A stretch of 46,332 nt of DNA from Ichthyophonus hoferi (GCA_002751075.1 NAOQ01000172.1:37336-83667); one strand, 5' to 3'; shown: positions 1-12,857, counted from the first letter of the stretch. Translations and numbers: made by a program. Notes: generated by a model not told the origin, from the sequence alone.

Positions 1-881
1 TCAGGAAAACCAATGAGGGAGGTGGGGGCGGATGACATCATGTAGAAATTGATTGGCAACAGAGAGCATTGGTAATGAGATATAGGTTTTGATTTAAATA
101 AGATAGCTGCTTACTTTACCCGGAGTTCCATTTTAATACACATGTATATGCTATTTATGGTATAGAATGTGTTGTTATAGGCTAGCCCTTCATAGGCTAG
201 TGCTTCTGGCAAACCTCATTGATGGGGGAAATGGTTCATTGGAAATATCTGAATAAAATAAAGACACTAAATTCCTTAAAAACTATGTAAATTAATTGTT
301 AGAATAAGAATCACGTTCATTAACAAACAAACCATTAACCCATAACACAAAATAACCGCGGTTATATTTAATGCTCTCTATAGTTATTTATAAATTAACA
401 TGTATTTTTGTGAGTTTTTCAACTTCATGCATTTGGGCGCGCATGCTACACGATTTTATCACGCTTGAAGGGCTCTAATTGGTTAGTTATATCTTAACAA
501 GTATGTGTTGCTATGAGCCAACGAGTGCACATGCTACTTGATGCCATTATGGTTAAAACCTCTAATTGGTTAGTTATATTTAGTTAAATTGGATTAATCG
601 GTTGTAGTGAAAGGCTTGTTCGGTATACCGTACCCCTAAAGACAGTATTGTTGTATTTTATAAATCTTTTTAAACGATAATTTTAATTTTATATCCATAC
701 ACATGCTTACATACAATAATTAGCAATTAACATATATTAAAAATCATTTGAAACAAATTTAGTGCATTAGATTATACCCTAGGATACACAATAAATGCAA
801 CAATAAATGCAATCGTAGATGTGAAATTAACGCGTATTAGATTAACAATAATTTATGGTTGATTGAAAAGGTCTGGATGAA

Positions 882-920
<39 letters not shown>

Positions 921-1324
921 CAAATTATATAAACACATTCATAAGATATTGTTGTATATTAAGTGAGCAATGTGCTTATGGGGGTTTTTTTATATTTTTA
1001 TGAGATACACGATGGATAATCGAGGAATCGTTTCTATTGTTTATTAGGCAAATCGAATCTAATAACAATATGCCAAATCCTTATTCGAAAGTAGCTCAAC
1101 TGTAGACCGGGTTCCATTTATACAATATTTTACAAAGGAAAGTGTAAGATAACTGTTCGGCAAACAATAATTAACTAAATGAAATATTAAAATTCGTGTA
1201 AGCTTAAAAGTTAAAAGTACATGTATTTATTTTCAGATATATAGCAGCACACAGATCTATCTCCAAAATAAGAACGTTCAATTTCAAGATACAAGTTTTG
1301 GGATTGTGAAGGAATCGTTGATCA

Positions 1325-1360
<36 letters not shown>

Positions 1361-2461
1361 TTAATTAATATTAATTTTTTTAATTCATATTTGTTACTAA
1401 TGTAAGCATAATATTTGAGCTCATCACTAAAGAATGCTTACAAGCATCCATTAGCTGCAAACTAGATGCTGCACTGGTTTACTATCCGACCGATTAATAT
1501 ATTTGGAGCAATGGCCGCGTGAATGCAATTGTAAGACGGATAATTTTTTATTAAAAGTGGTTTCTAAAAGCACAATTCTAGTATGTTTAACTTTTATTGA
1601 ATAATTACATCTCAGATACTTATGGTAGGATTGGTCTAGTGTCCAAGATGCAATAAAAAGGGGAAATAAGAAATGATGCACGCATAAGTATAATATACTT
1701 TTCACCGACCCAGTTAGATAATAAAACCTAACATTTAAAGAATATATAATGTGTTTATATATATATATATTTGATAGTGCAAAAAAACTTTAGGAACTCT
1801 ACACCCACGCGTCCTATATCAAGACTTTGCCTGACATTTATGACGATTTTACAAGATGACGTTGAATCGGAGTTAAAATAAAAAAGATGTATTAATATAG
1901 AGAATTGACTGATACGACATTTAATTAGTATCAGATTAAATAAAATGAAAATGAGATTGATTAAGTGATTTGTAATATATATTATTAGTTCAATATTTTC
2001 CAAAGATAACATCTGGGCATCTTCACCCATCTTCACCATGTCAAATTATCTAGCGTACCATAATCATTTATCTATATACGAAGATTTTTGAAGTCCCAAT
2101 TTACTAAAGCTGCCAAGACTTTGACATTATGATTTAAATTCAGAGTATGTAGATAAAATTCTTGTATTATAAAATACAGTGGACTTTTATATATTTAAAT
2201 TTGTATACATATCAATTGTATCAATTGAATATGTATTTATAGATATAGTACTGCTTGTCTATTTATCCTCCTGTCATTCGTTTATCTAAGTGAAAAAGTG
2301 AATCTGTATGGTATATTCCTATTGGTTAGTAAGGACCCAATAGAACTACAATGATGTATAGATTAACCAATTAAAGATAGTGTAAGGTCATGAGGTTATT
2401 CCATGATTCGACGATTGGGCTAAACAAGTAGTGGAAGGCTCAACCATGCGATGGTTGGGTG
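1..2461. other. AT-rich intergenic spacer, no gene seen
   Basis: I see no convincing gene here. Open frames on the minus strand near 1451–1705 and 1755–2039 are low-complexity and have no family resemblance. The stretch holds an (AT)n run at about 887–917, (AT)n/(GT)n at about 1325–1361, and a diverged tandem duplication at about 434–590 (reported separately). Confidence 0.6.
434..590. repeat. Diverged two-copy tandem repeat
   Basis: Two units of roughly 65 bp start about 88 bp apart. Both begin with a CATGCTAC-type block and end with the identical stretch CTCTAATTGGTTAGTTATAT (about 474–494 and 562–582). The middle of the unit has diverged. No coding sense is seen. Confidence 0.6.
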
Positions 2462-2469
2462 TGACGTCA
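2462..2469. promoter_or_regulatory. Perfect cAMP-response element (TGACGTCA)
   Basis: The palindrome TGACGTCA lies about 157 bp upstream of the first ATG of the PP1 glycogen-targeting subunit. CREB/ATF proteins bind this motif, and glycogen metabolism is cAMP-controlled in animals. Use of the site here is inference. The same 8-mer also occurs inside the ADAM10 gene (an intron near 22623 and an exon near 18343), so position is the only argument. Confidence 0.4.
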
Positions 2470-2625
2470 TGCTAACAATTATAATATATATGGAGTCTAG
2501 ATTATACAAACTACCAAAACCTGGTCAGAAGCTTTTTTGTTCTTGTTGTTTTTATTTTCTCAATAATATAAGCTAATATTATTTTATTTTTGTTGTCAAC
2601 TTTAGCAATAGTAGCTACTAATAAT

Positions 2626-3414
2626 ATGCTTTTTAAACATGGACTTCTTATATCCACTTCTACCTTGTTCCATGAGAGTGACCATAAACATGTAGTGGAT
2701 CCAATTCCGTGTGGATACGTTCGAAACCCCTCAAAAAATGCACAGCTATGCACACAGCATGCGTTTAAACGTGTTCCAGTTCATGCAATTGAAATACGAA
2801 CAGTCCGATTTTCGGCCGATGTTTCTGTTACATTGTTTGACAAGAATAGTCCAGCTCATCTGTGTAATCCCTCTCCATACTTGCCTTTAGATACCAAAAA
2901 AGATTTGTTTGCACGTTCTCGTTTCATTAGCGCCCCACCAAAGATTGAACATGAACATAGGAGCGACAGACGCGATCAAGATAATAATAATAAATTTACA
3001 TCGCAAGGCAATGATTGTACTTTTATTAAAACGCCTCAGAAGTGTATGAGTATACGTAATAAGCCTCTATGGGTAGGCGTAAATGCTTGCCCCGACGCCG
3101 ACTATTTTGCTCCTATAAAACTAGTCTATGCCCGATATATGACAGATAGAGGTTGTATGACAGGCTTGGTTAGAATATCCCGTCCGTGTGACCATAACAC
3201 TGTCGTGTTTGTACGTTATACAATCGATAACTGGCTCACGTTCTGCGACGTGTTGGCAGTAGGTGGAAGCAATCAGACCTTGGCAACATTTAAAATTTCT
3301 TTTGACGGGATGAATGACGGGGAGGCGGAAGTTGCCTTTGCTTTATGTATTCGAAACATGAGCTGGGAAAGTTGGGACAATAACATGAACCATAATTATA
3401 GAGTACGTATATAG
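2626..3414 (+). CDS. Protein phosphatase 1 regulatory subunit 3-like (glycogen-targeting, CBM21)
   Basis: Proteins of this family hold the PP1 catalytic subunit on glycogen, promoting dephosphorylation of glycogen synthase and phosphorylase. The frame gives 262 residues from the first ATG; it stays open upstream to 2590 but without an ATG. At about residues 58–62, RTVRF followed by SAD matches the RVxF-type PP1-docking motif. At about residues 160–260 lies a CBM21 domain with the family landmarks FVRYTIDNW, a central FKISF strand, VAFALCIRN and the signature SWDNNMNHNYRV. The stop follows this last motif closely, as a natural end would. A donor-like GTACGT at the very end and a polypyrimidine tract with AG about 60 bp on could allow an alternative C-terminus, but the unspliced end fits the family better. 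An intronless gene is normal for this family. Family assignment is firm; the exact paralogue is not. Confidence 0.88.
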   Translation: MLFKHGLLISTSTLFHESDHKHVVDPIPCGYVRNPSKNAQLCTQHAFKRVPVHAIEIRTVRFSADVSVTLFDKNSPAHLCNPSPYLPLDTKKDLFARSRFISAPPKIEHEHRSDRRDQDNNNKFTSQGNDCTFIKTPQKCMSIRNKPLWVGVNACPDADYFAPIKLVYARYMTDRGCMTGLVRISRPCDHNTVVFVRYTIDNWLTFCDVLAVGGSNQTLATFKISFDGMNDGEAEVAFALCIRNMSWESWDNNMNHNYRVRI

Positions 3415-5522
3415 AAATAGAGTTAGTAATAATTTGTTTTTTTCTCTTTTTTTTTTTTTTAGTATTTTGCAATTGTTGTCGCACTACCCTACCTCCAAAT
3501 TATATGTAGTGCATCATTTGATTGGTATTATACAATATTATATTATATTATATTAATCAGAAACATAAAAGCCTGTGCTAGGTTGACTTTGCCTTCTACC
3601 CCACGGTATATATCGTGGTGGTATATAGTCAAATATGCTTTTCTATATGACCAGAATTAGTAGTTTAAGTTTATCTTTATTTTTTACCTTTAGTACGCGC
3701 GCATAGTGTTTTTAACTATTATATTATTACACTTTTATAATTGTGTGCGTGGATTATTCACTCTAGGTTTTAGATTTTTCTGGATGAATATCTCTTCTTG
3801 AAATAAACACGTTTTTAGTTTGATATAGCTTCACCAATACTATTTATACAGTTGATATACTAAAGTGATAGTATAGCACATATACACGAATTAACCAATC
3901 TTGCCTTTCTGCTAATATTAACAGCTTTCATCACAAGCTTAATAAAGTAATTGATATGGGATTGCAGCAAATAGTTAAATTGTCTTATGCTACCTGCTGA
4001 ATTAGTATGGTTTTACATATAATTACAAGTATGAAAGAAATAACCAGCCAAACATTAGGTGATATAAAAATGAAATTAGGCATATCGGATAGATGTAAAG
4101 TGGCTATGTGAATGATTCATTAGTGATTAGGTATGGATCATAGAGATTAATTTGTGATTAAAACTGATCGAGAAGATTGGTAGGTGTGAATGTTAAGAAT
4201 AAGTGAACGTATAAATAGAATGTATTGGAAATAATAAGTAGAGACAGGAGCATCTAAAGAACTGTACTGTAAAAAAACCACAAGCCTTACCTCCACCAAA
4301 CAGTCGTTAATTTGTATAATTCTAAAAACATATGGTGTGGTGTGAATGGAGAAATAGTTGGTAGTAACTGATACTGAGTTACACTTTACCCTTTGTGTAT
4401 GACATAAATTTTACGTCATTCCACTAATTTTTGATAGATTATAGTTGGCTAGTTGGCCGGAGGCAATCTCAGCCCTATCTACCTATCAGTTTTAGAATCG
4501 TCCGGTATACTCCCGTAATTCATTAGCCCACTCATGGCAGTACACCTAGATCCGAATTTCTCTTATCTCTTATCATTTTCTCCGTTCTTTTTAATCTTTT
4601 TTAGATTGTTGTGTATATATAGAAATGATAAGGTTTTAACCGCCGTAAACGTATCTATTAAGAAGTGTCATGCTGCTAAATGAATGAATTTTACGTCAAA
4701 GGTGACTACTACTAATTATACTAGATCCTAGCCTAATATGATCACACGATCTTTTATCATTGACTTACTGATAGCAACACCATTATTAATTAGACCAAAA
4801 TATTTCTTGGACATAGGACCTTTCAGAGTTCTTTTGGTCAGACTATTCAGCAAAATAACTATATCATATTACATTATATTCATGCGTTCCATGAAAAGCA
4901 CACCACCCAGTAGTGATAAAATTTGGCAGATAGGAATTAAAAATTGCTAAAACAGTATATTTTTTTTACAAAGCTATAATTATTTAAAAATATTAGTAAT
5001 TACTATTGTATATGTAATATGTAGTCTAGAAAACTAGTTGGTGCAATCTAAACCTGTCCATCAAAGTGTATCTCGTTTTAAATGCATCATGAAGACTATT
5101 CGCTTAAGTTATAAATTTCTTCCTTCCATAATAGGAAGCTGGCACTTAAACTTGTGTCTATATCGGAATCTTAGATACAATTTTCTTCTTTTATCCCAGC
5201 AATTGTTTGAAGCACAGTTGTCATGTACGATGACCAGATTAGGTTGCTTTTGGAGTATATTTGATTGGAGCCCAGTTCATACTCTCTTTATGTTGGCAAT
5301 AATTTATATAGTTAGGTACTGGTCTTTGGTAGTTTAGTTTAATTTTTATTTTGAATTACTCATGCCAGTGCTGTTGTCAAACATCGTTTAGTGTGTGTTA
5401 ATTATTAGTTTAAAGCATGTTGGAATAAATTGTAAAGCACATACCGATCGTTATTACATTACTATCCCGAGATTTACAAGGCATAAACCAATCATTGTAT
5501 ATTAAAATATCACACCAATTAA
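3415..5522. other. Intergenic spacer, weak open frames only
   Basis: No recognised gene. Short frames at 4738–4950 (+, 70 codons) and 5038–5337 (+, no ATG at the start) have no motif I recognise and skewed, AT-driven composition. I do not call them genes. Confidence 0.5.
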
Positions 5523-5711
5523 TATATAGCCGGAAACAACTTTCTGAAGGTGAAATTACTAGCTCCAGAGGTAAACATAGCCACTCAGTCATCTAACACA
5601 ACTTTGATGCAACAAAGAGCTTTATTAGCAATTCCTGATATTTATCAACTTCTCAACAGCTTTGTGAAAGCTGTATACAATAATATTGTCAGAAAATCAC
5701 AATTAAATTAG
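5523..5711 (+). CDS. Possible exon or gene remnant, unidentified
   Basis: An open frame of 62 codons ends at a TAG. From an internal ATG at 5607 it reads 34 residues with balanced, non-repetitive composition, including MQQRALLAIPDIYQLLNSF and VKAVYNNIVRKSQLN, which would form amphipathic helices. A CTCCAG just upstream could be a splice acceptor. I do not recognise the family and found no partner exon. It could be the last exon of a decayed gene or chance. Confidence 0.2.
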   Translation, partial: YIAGNNFLKVKLLAPEVNIATQSSNTTLMQQRALLAIPDIYQLLNSFVKAVYNNIVRKSQLN

Positions 5712-6169
5712 GACTGTGTATCTAATACCTGAAGCGCACAACATTTTGTTTATTCAAATCATATAAGCTCGCGGAATCGACAAAGTTATTGGCGTGATAA
5801 TAGTACAATTGGTCCTAATTGAAATTAATTAATTAATCTCGACTTGAAAAATAAAAGACAATACAGTATAAAAGCAAGTACAGGACGCTAGCTTTCGTTA
5901 TCGTGAAAACTTAGAAGAAACTAAGTGTTCTGTTCTGGTATTTACATATTTATTTTTTATTTTCTTATATAATAACTGTACATGTTAATATTGATGGAGT
6001 ATTATTTACAAAGAAAAAATCCCATTAGATCAATACCTTGGTTTATTATCGCAATTAAACAGTTTATTCGTGAACCAAATAGGAGTATAAACGAGACCAC
6101 CCAAAAGGGGTCTCGTATGAAAAAATAATCGAAAGACTTAGCTGCTGGCATAGTCATCAGTGACGTCTT

Positions 6170-8060
6170 GAACCACACTCGGGTGTTATTTTCTAGATCC
6201 CAAAAACGGCTTTTTAGCCAAAAAGCAATCTCTGGTTCCTTACACTTTTTTTTCACCATAATTCAATCACTGCCAATGAGCAATCCAGTTACTGCATCTG
6301 AACCACCATTAGCTCCAAATGATGATGGCCCTGTTCTGACAGTATCCTCTATTAATGATATTGACAATTTCGCCATGCCATCCACTTCTTTCTACATATC
6401 CACTTCAGAATGAGGTGACTACTTGTTCCAGAGAGAAATAGTCTCATACTCTCCAGAACCTAAAATCAATTTTAACTCATTGCCAATTCTTCAATTTTTT
6501 ATGCTGATCCACCAATTTTTTCCTATCAATGAGAGAAAGAGAGAGACCCACTCAATACATAAGCCAGATGCTGATTCTATAGTCCATACTCACCACCACT
6601 ATACTCCATCAACCACATTAAGTAGAAAGACATTTGAGCGACATAATCTCTCTACCACTCCAAGTAGGTTTTCCACCATGTCAACTACATTTACTATCAA
6701 CATTAATCCTGAAATCACATATCCTATGAGTTACAAGGAGGCCATACATACCCATGATAATATACAATGGATTATGGTAATGGACACTAAACTCAGAACC
6801 ATCAATGAGTCCCACACTTGGACGTTCATTCCACCAAATAAGATCCTAAAGGCTATTACTTTACTCTGCAGCCTGTGTGTATGCTACAGAAAACGCAGTT
6901 AAAATGACAACGTAATATAGCATAAAGTTCATCTATGTAATCAAGGTAGCACGAAAGTCAAAAATAAAAACTTTTTCAACATCCCAATCCAGTAACAGGC
7001 TTTGCCACTCTAAGAATTTTACTTGCCATTGCTGCCATGCAACAATATAAACTGACAGTATTAGATATCTGCTCTCCATACTTAAACACATCTCTTGACA
7101 AGCCAACCTACATGCTACAGCTTTTAATAATAGAGGACACCAAGCATTCTAATTGGATTTGCAAGTTGCTCATATACCTCTATGGCTTCCTTCCATGTCA
7201 GTGCATCATGCTGGAACCAGACATTTTATGAGTTCCTATAAACTCGGAGTATGTACCCAGCTGACTGAAACTCTTGTTTCTACATCTTTCATGCCAGCAG
7301 TTAAGTTAATTCCTGACTCTGTATTGCTATATATATGACGTTCATATAATTTTTGAACATCCAGATGGCAGAGATGCACTTGTCAAAGCCTTTGCTCAAT
7401 ATTTTCCTTCAAAAAACAAAGGATGACCCACCAATTGTTATGGATACACTATCCAGAAATATTATCAAAGTATCAAACTTTCTCAAGCTAGATAAATCAG
7501 GAAATTAATCAGGTTTTATGGTCAGAAAAACGGCCACCAAACTTATTCACCCATCCTTGCATAATATATTAAAGAAGCTGTTACCCCTAACCCCCAATCA
7601 GAGCTTTACAATGCTACATTCTATCAGAGTCTGATAGGTTTTCTACTCGGGATTGCCAAATCCAGCAAACCCAACTGCCAATTCACAGTCAGCTGTCTTT
7701 TCAGATATTTTGGTGAGCCCCCAAAAGCTATTTGGTAAATGATGATGGACCCTCTGATATAACTCAGGACCACAGCTGATTAGTGCATGATATAGGAGAA
7801 AGCTTATCTGACATTCACTGCCTTCTCTGACACTGACTTCAATACTGACCTATGCATATCTTGAAATACTTTGGGATATGCTATTTATCTAGTTGGGAAA
7901 CCAATCGATTGGCTCTCCAAAAAGCAGAGCATCACAGCATAACCACTACTGGGAGCAAATACATTACCATGTTCACCAGTATGCTGGGATTGACAAGCTC
8001 GGAGGAACAGTTCCTATTTGATCAAGACAACGGCAAAAACCTATATAGTATGTGATGGGT
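6170..8060 (+). mobile_element. Ty1/copia LTR-retrotransposon fossil (pol region)
   Basis: Broken remnant of a Ty1/copia (Pseudoviridae-type) element. Peptide fragments in plus-strand frames match, in the expected order, the start of the copia reverse transcriptase (about 6700–6860, with a W..VMDTKL...TW.F.P pattern), the middle of the RT including a Y.LYGFLP block (about 7037–7230), the RT end and connection (about 7590–7700), and the RNase H end (about 7850–8055). The stretch 6170–6700 may be the integrase–RT linker and is less certain. The element has several breaks and cannot encode a working polyprotein. No matching long terminal repeats are clear, although repeat R follows directly. Its decay suggests an old insertion. 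Confidence 0.75.
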
Positions 8061-8245
8061 CGGTTTCATGTGATAAACGTAAGCTATTCTATGAATTAAT
8101 TGATTTATCAACCTTGTAGCACAAAGATCCAAGCCAATAAGAAAAATTGATTATTCACAAAGAATCTCTATTAAACTTACCCAGGAAGTAGCGTCTTTTT
8201 TTCTAGTAATAAGCAAATATAATATTAATAAATAAAAGAAGGAAC
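8038..8245 (+). repeat. Dispersed repeat R, copy 1
   Basis: About 200 bp are strongly similar, in inverted orientation, to 31920–32115. The shared block starts with CCTATATAGTATGTGAT and continues through CGTAAGCTATTC, ACCTTGTAGCAC, AATAAGAAA, TTGATTATTCAC and TAGTAATAAGC. It lies directly behind the RNase H remnant of the copia fossil, so it may be that element's terminal or 3' non-coding sequence. This is an inference from position. Confidence 0.65.
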
Positions 8246-8261
8246 TGTGGAAGTTCCATGG

Positions 8262-9580
8262 TTTTTTCGATTTTAATAACATGTGTACGTTCATACCTAT
8301 CATTTGCCTACGCAACAGCACCAGAAACATGCTGGGCTATAGCCCAGCTAATTTCAGCTCATATAGTAATAATCTGATACATTTTCAAGGTAGAAATCAA
8401 CTGCTGTAAGCCGAAAATTTTGAGATAGAAATTGTATAACTTTTTATTTAGTATCATTACAGAATCAATTATCTCCGATCTGTCTCAGACAGAACCTTGT
8501 TATACTTTTTAAACATAGTGTTTGATATATAAACTAATTGAGAATCCAGCATCTATTAATTAGATAAGTATGTCAGCTAGTTTCCTTACGTTACGTATGT
8601 AATCATACTCAGCACAAACCACATATTTCACTTTGATTAGCCCTGTCGGTAAATCTAGCAAGATTTGAATCAAACAGGTAGAAATATTTTCTTCTAAGAA
8701 TGGTTACGATTTGAAAGGATAACTATTGGAATATGTGTAATACTATATTGATTCCTTATTTATTTGTATGAGCTTATAACAAATCTTATTTATTTATTAT
8801 TTGTTATTAATAAAATAGTAGAGAAATTATCAGTCAAGCCTACTCAGTAATGGTTCAAATTGAGATTAATTTCTGTATGTTAGATTATATTATATAGTGA
8901 TTTGAATTCTATGCAGAAGTATCTTTGGCTGGACTGGCAGTAGACACACTACTTGGTGCTAATTTGCTTTCAATAGAAGGTAATGTAATGGCAGACATAT
9001 ATGTTCATTACATCTCTAATTGTTTGTTGCGATTGTATTCAGCTATAAGTAGAGAAGGTATTCTTGCCTTAATACACTTGGGCTCAATATTTCTTAAGGC
9101 ACAATGTGTTCTATCAGTGAGAAGTGCTAAATTGGTATGTATATAATGCGCGTTGTTGGACTCAAATGTAACTAAAGCATTTTCAGTGTTGTTAGTAAGT
9201 GAAAGATTCTCAGAATACTGGCCTTATGTTCAAGTTCTAGTACTGATCTAGACATTAATAAAGATGCGATGATTATAGAATACAGAACGAGTATATTTTA
9301 ACCATTGAGATAAATTATATGCATACAAGAAATGTAAAGCTTTGTTTAGTAATGGTTGAAACGTCATTAACCATTAACCCGTGTTCATTATTAGTTGTTT
9401 TTGTTCCTTTTATCCTTTTCGCAACATGCGTTTATCGTAGGTGTCAATCGTAGTTCAGATCAATCATTTTATGATCCGCTTGTTACCAGAACTTCGGCCG
9501 ATCTACATGTTCATTCGGAGTTGAACGATCTTGCAATATATTAAGTGTACTGTTTAATTTAAATTTAGTTTCACTACATT
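8262..9580. other. Spacer with one weak exon-like stretch
   Basis: No recognised gene. At about 8917–8980 a CAG acceptor, a short frame rich in L, A and G (AGLAVDTLLGANLLSIE) and a GTAATG donor could mark a small exon, with a similar acceptor/donor pair at about 9034–9060. I found no family match and no other exons, so neither is called. Confidence 0.4.
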
Positions 9581-9745
9581 ACATGTGCTCAGAATGGTAT
9601 TAATTAACCACTGTGTGGTTGAGATGAGGTTTCTGGTTTTTCTTACATTATAGTCTGCCATCTGACATGGGTCATGAACAGGGTAGCGGCCTAAAATAAG
9701 GACAAGGTATGCTTACCCTATATTTGCAGTGCTTCAACTATGACC
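9565..9745 (+). repeat. Dispersed repeat H, copy 1
   Basis: About 170 bp align with 28960–29170 in the same orientation. Shared blocks include GTGTGGTTGAGA, a following T-rich tract, TAGTCTGYCA-type sequence and TAAATAAGGACA-type sequence. Divergence is substantial. No coding sense or terminal structure was recognised. Confidence 0.55.
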
Positions 9746-10732
9746 TATTTACTCACTGATATAAAAATAAATAATGAAACGTTACAGAGAACATACAATA
9801 CCAACTTCGCAATTTAGTGTTTGAATCATATTAGAAATGGAAGTAGTATCAATTGCACAAGTTCTATTTGACGTACATGTCCTCATCTTCAATTTACTAA
9901 TCTAAATAGTTATTACTAGGTGAAAACAAACTAAAATCTTTGTGAGTTCTGCTTACAGTACAGATATTTGTTTGAGTGCAAAGACGTCTTACATTTCTTA
10001 CCATGCAACTTGTATTGTACACAATAATTGTGATCTAAACTACTTTAATCGTAGATGGGCACTATACAGGTATCCTCTGACGGTTCAACTATTCCAGGCT
10101 TAAAGAATTGGTAAAAGATAAAAAACATTTTTTAAAGCTGATGAGAGCGTAAACCCTTTAGCTTTAAGTTGTTAGCCCATGGGGAAAATCCTATTGCTCC
10201 CCATAACTCATCAAACTAGCTAGAAAAAGACATTTCCTTATGGATTAATATATATATATATATATTAACAAAAATAGAAAACATGTATAATCAAAGTTCA
10301 GTAAGATGGTTTAGTTCCAACAAATGGTAATAAATTGTTTCAATTAGTTCATCAAGTAATTTCTGGTTGACTTCTTTTGATTAATGACTTGACTGTATTT
10401 ATTAAATTCAATTGGTCGCATACTTTAAACTTTGTCTAAATATCAATTTACAGTATGTTTAATTTTTTAGACCTCTCACTTTTATAGATGTGCTACAATT
10501 TGCAACTCGTAAGGGGGTCTCTGTAACTATAACTTTGCCTATCTACAATTTTAATATTTTTTATTTGAAATTTAAAATTATGTAGTGCAGAGATAAGGTC
10601 CTATTGGTATATGCTATATTTTATAAATGTAAATTCAGCTTAATTCAGCATTATGTAGGTAAAATTTAACATTTTGTAACACAAAGTGCTTCATAGCTAC
10701 GTTATTGACAACTATATTGTATATTTCTATCT

Positions 10733-12857
10733 CTAGCTACTCTCTACAGGGCTTATATACTCCAGATCCACTTGTGATGCATTCTTTCTTAAATAATTCT
10801 TCCACAAAGAATTCTTATTAAATCTCTGTAGGGATGCTACTCCGTAAAACTTTTTTGTGCCACTACATTCTTTGTCATCTAGTAGTTTTCCGGGGTTTGC
10901 ATCAATCCACCTCTTATATCGTGGGTACACATCCCAAAGCAACAATTTTTTGATTTCGGATTGAGCGTAATCAAATGTGTCTATTTTCAGGGCCTCAACT
11001 GGAACCTCTGCAGATTTTCGAATTTCTGATGTCAAATTTATTTCTTGGGGCGATCCTATAGTTAGAAATTGGTCTTTGATAAATTGTGCTTCACGTTCGC
11101 ATTGGGCAATGTCTTTATTATCAAATATTGAATGGTAGGATTCGACACTATCCCAGAAGGCAAGATTTTCCTATATGAAAGGGAGTGGGGGAGCGGGGGA
11201 AGGTTGTTTAGTTTTGTTTGATTTAATATGAATACATAAAACAGATCAACAAAACACATACAATATATATAATTATAATATGCTGAAAATAAGCAGAGAC
11301 AGGCTTGAGCCTTTTTCTTGCATAGTATAATCTATTATAATGTAATATTATAATATCGTAATACATATACTGGTACTGGATTACGATTATAACAGCAAGC
11401 AGGGCAGGAAAATAATAATGTTTATACATTGGACTCTATGTATCGTATTATGCATTAACCTTTACAAAGATTTCTAAGTGCAAAATTATTTACAAGGAAA
11501 AACAAAACTGATAGGAACATTTTCAAATTTATGATTTTTTATGGGTATGTGCAAGGCTTTAAGCGTGTAGTCTTACATTATTTTGCAACTATCTTATTTT
11601 TTAAAAGTTACTATATCACCGCTTCAATATTTATCAATAGCTGAATCCCTACCTATACCTCTAGACTCAACTATACTATTCCTTTGCCGTTTATATTATA
11701 TTATATTATATTATATTATATTATATTATATTATATTATATTATATTATATTATATTATATTATACTATATTGTACTGTATTGTACAGTACTGAATTGTA
11801 TTGTACTATATTATATTATTGTATTATACGATCACTTGCTTACTTGATTTCGATGGCGCGCCCCAACATTTCCAATTTTCACTGCACTTTTTAAGTAGGT
11901 CGTATATATGTTGTATGTATTATCAATAAAACAGTCATAACAACATAAATACATACATACATACATTTACTTACTTACCTGATTGTATTCCATAGTCAGA
12001 AATTCTTCAAACAATTTCCTTTCTTTCTTATTATGACCTGTTATAATTGTCTGGAAATTAGATAGGCTTTCATTGCTAGATGTATCTGAACCAACTGCAC
12101 CAGTGGCGACCAAAGTAGTAGTAGGTCTTGTATGCTTCTTCCGGTGCCGAAATCTAGAACTTAGTTTCTTCCCAATATTACTATCAGTATTATTATCATT
12201 ATTATTAATAATATCACTACCATCTTCCTTGGGTACACCCAGGGGAACCTTCCTATCTTTATGCGAATGAGAAGGGGTATTAGCAGGTGATGTTGAAAAA
12301 GATTGAGTTACAGGCGCATTGATGAGAAGACTGGTAGGTAAAGGAATACACCTCGTTCTACAAACCGTTTCAATTGCTAAACATTTAGGCCTATTTAATT
12401 CATCATCTCCGGATCCTATTGATTTCTGTTGGGGATCGCGATGGAGGCACCACTGCAACACCAGATGTTCATCTGCTGACTGTACATTATCCATGCTTTT
12501 ATTTGCATTCGTACAACTAGAAAAAGGGTTGGCTATGTGTGATGTACGACATAATACAGCTTTAATTGTATTGACATCTTTACTGGATTTTCGTTTCAGT
12601 TTCTGAAGCAATCCTTTGCTTTTCCTCTTAAGGTTGATATGAGGGTGGTCTAATGAATCCTTTGGCTCTGGCTGTACATTGATGTCATGTACACCAGAGA
12701 GTGATGCACAACTACAGCTACTTTTAAGATGGTTACATTCAACGGCTCTAATTATATCAGAATCTTTGTATACAGCTGATGAGTTCCATTCTAAATTCCG
12801 TTGTTGGTAAACTGCATTAGGCGCCCACACCTCGTCAAACCGGTCTGACTCTGACAT
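10733..12857 (-). CDS. RGS-domain protein (regulator of G-protein signalling), two exons
   Basis: RGS proteins speed GTP hydrolysis by Gα subunits. Exon 1 is 12857–11979 (293 codons), ending CAG before GTAAGT. Exon 2 is 11170–10733, after a pyrimidine tract and TATAG. Both junctions are phase 0, giving 438 residues. The RGS box spans about residues 265–381, and the intron splits its most conserved motif: FEEFLTMEYNQ ends exon 1 and ENLAFWDSVESYHS opens exon 2. Then come SPQEINL, FDYAQSEIKKLL and DVYPRY, all family landmarks. The N-terminal 260 residues are polar and low-complexity, with basic runs and an NNNDNN stretch, and carry no domain I recognise (no DEP, GGL or PDZ). A 57-residue tail follows the box. 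The 808-bp intron holds a long TTATA microsatellite. A TTTATT on the plus strand near 10558 would give a minus-strand AATAAA downstream of the stop. Subfamily is not determined. Confidence 0.9.
11691..11764. repeat. (TTATA)n pentanucleotide microsatellite
   Basis: About 15 near-perfect TTATA units lie in the RGS gene intron, with degenerate TTGTACTG-type units following to about 11820. Such arrays are usually length-variable. The plus-strand open frame across it is a by-product. Confidence 0.9.

Noticed and set aside
11583-11894. Plus-strand frame of about 100 codons, rich in Tyr, Ile and Leu
   Set aside because: It is the translation of the TTATA microsatellite within the RGS gene intron.
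12073-12606. Two plus-strand frames opposite RGS exon 1
   Set aside because: They are shadows of the minus-strand exon, which has family support in its own frame and a clean splice junction.
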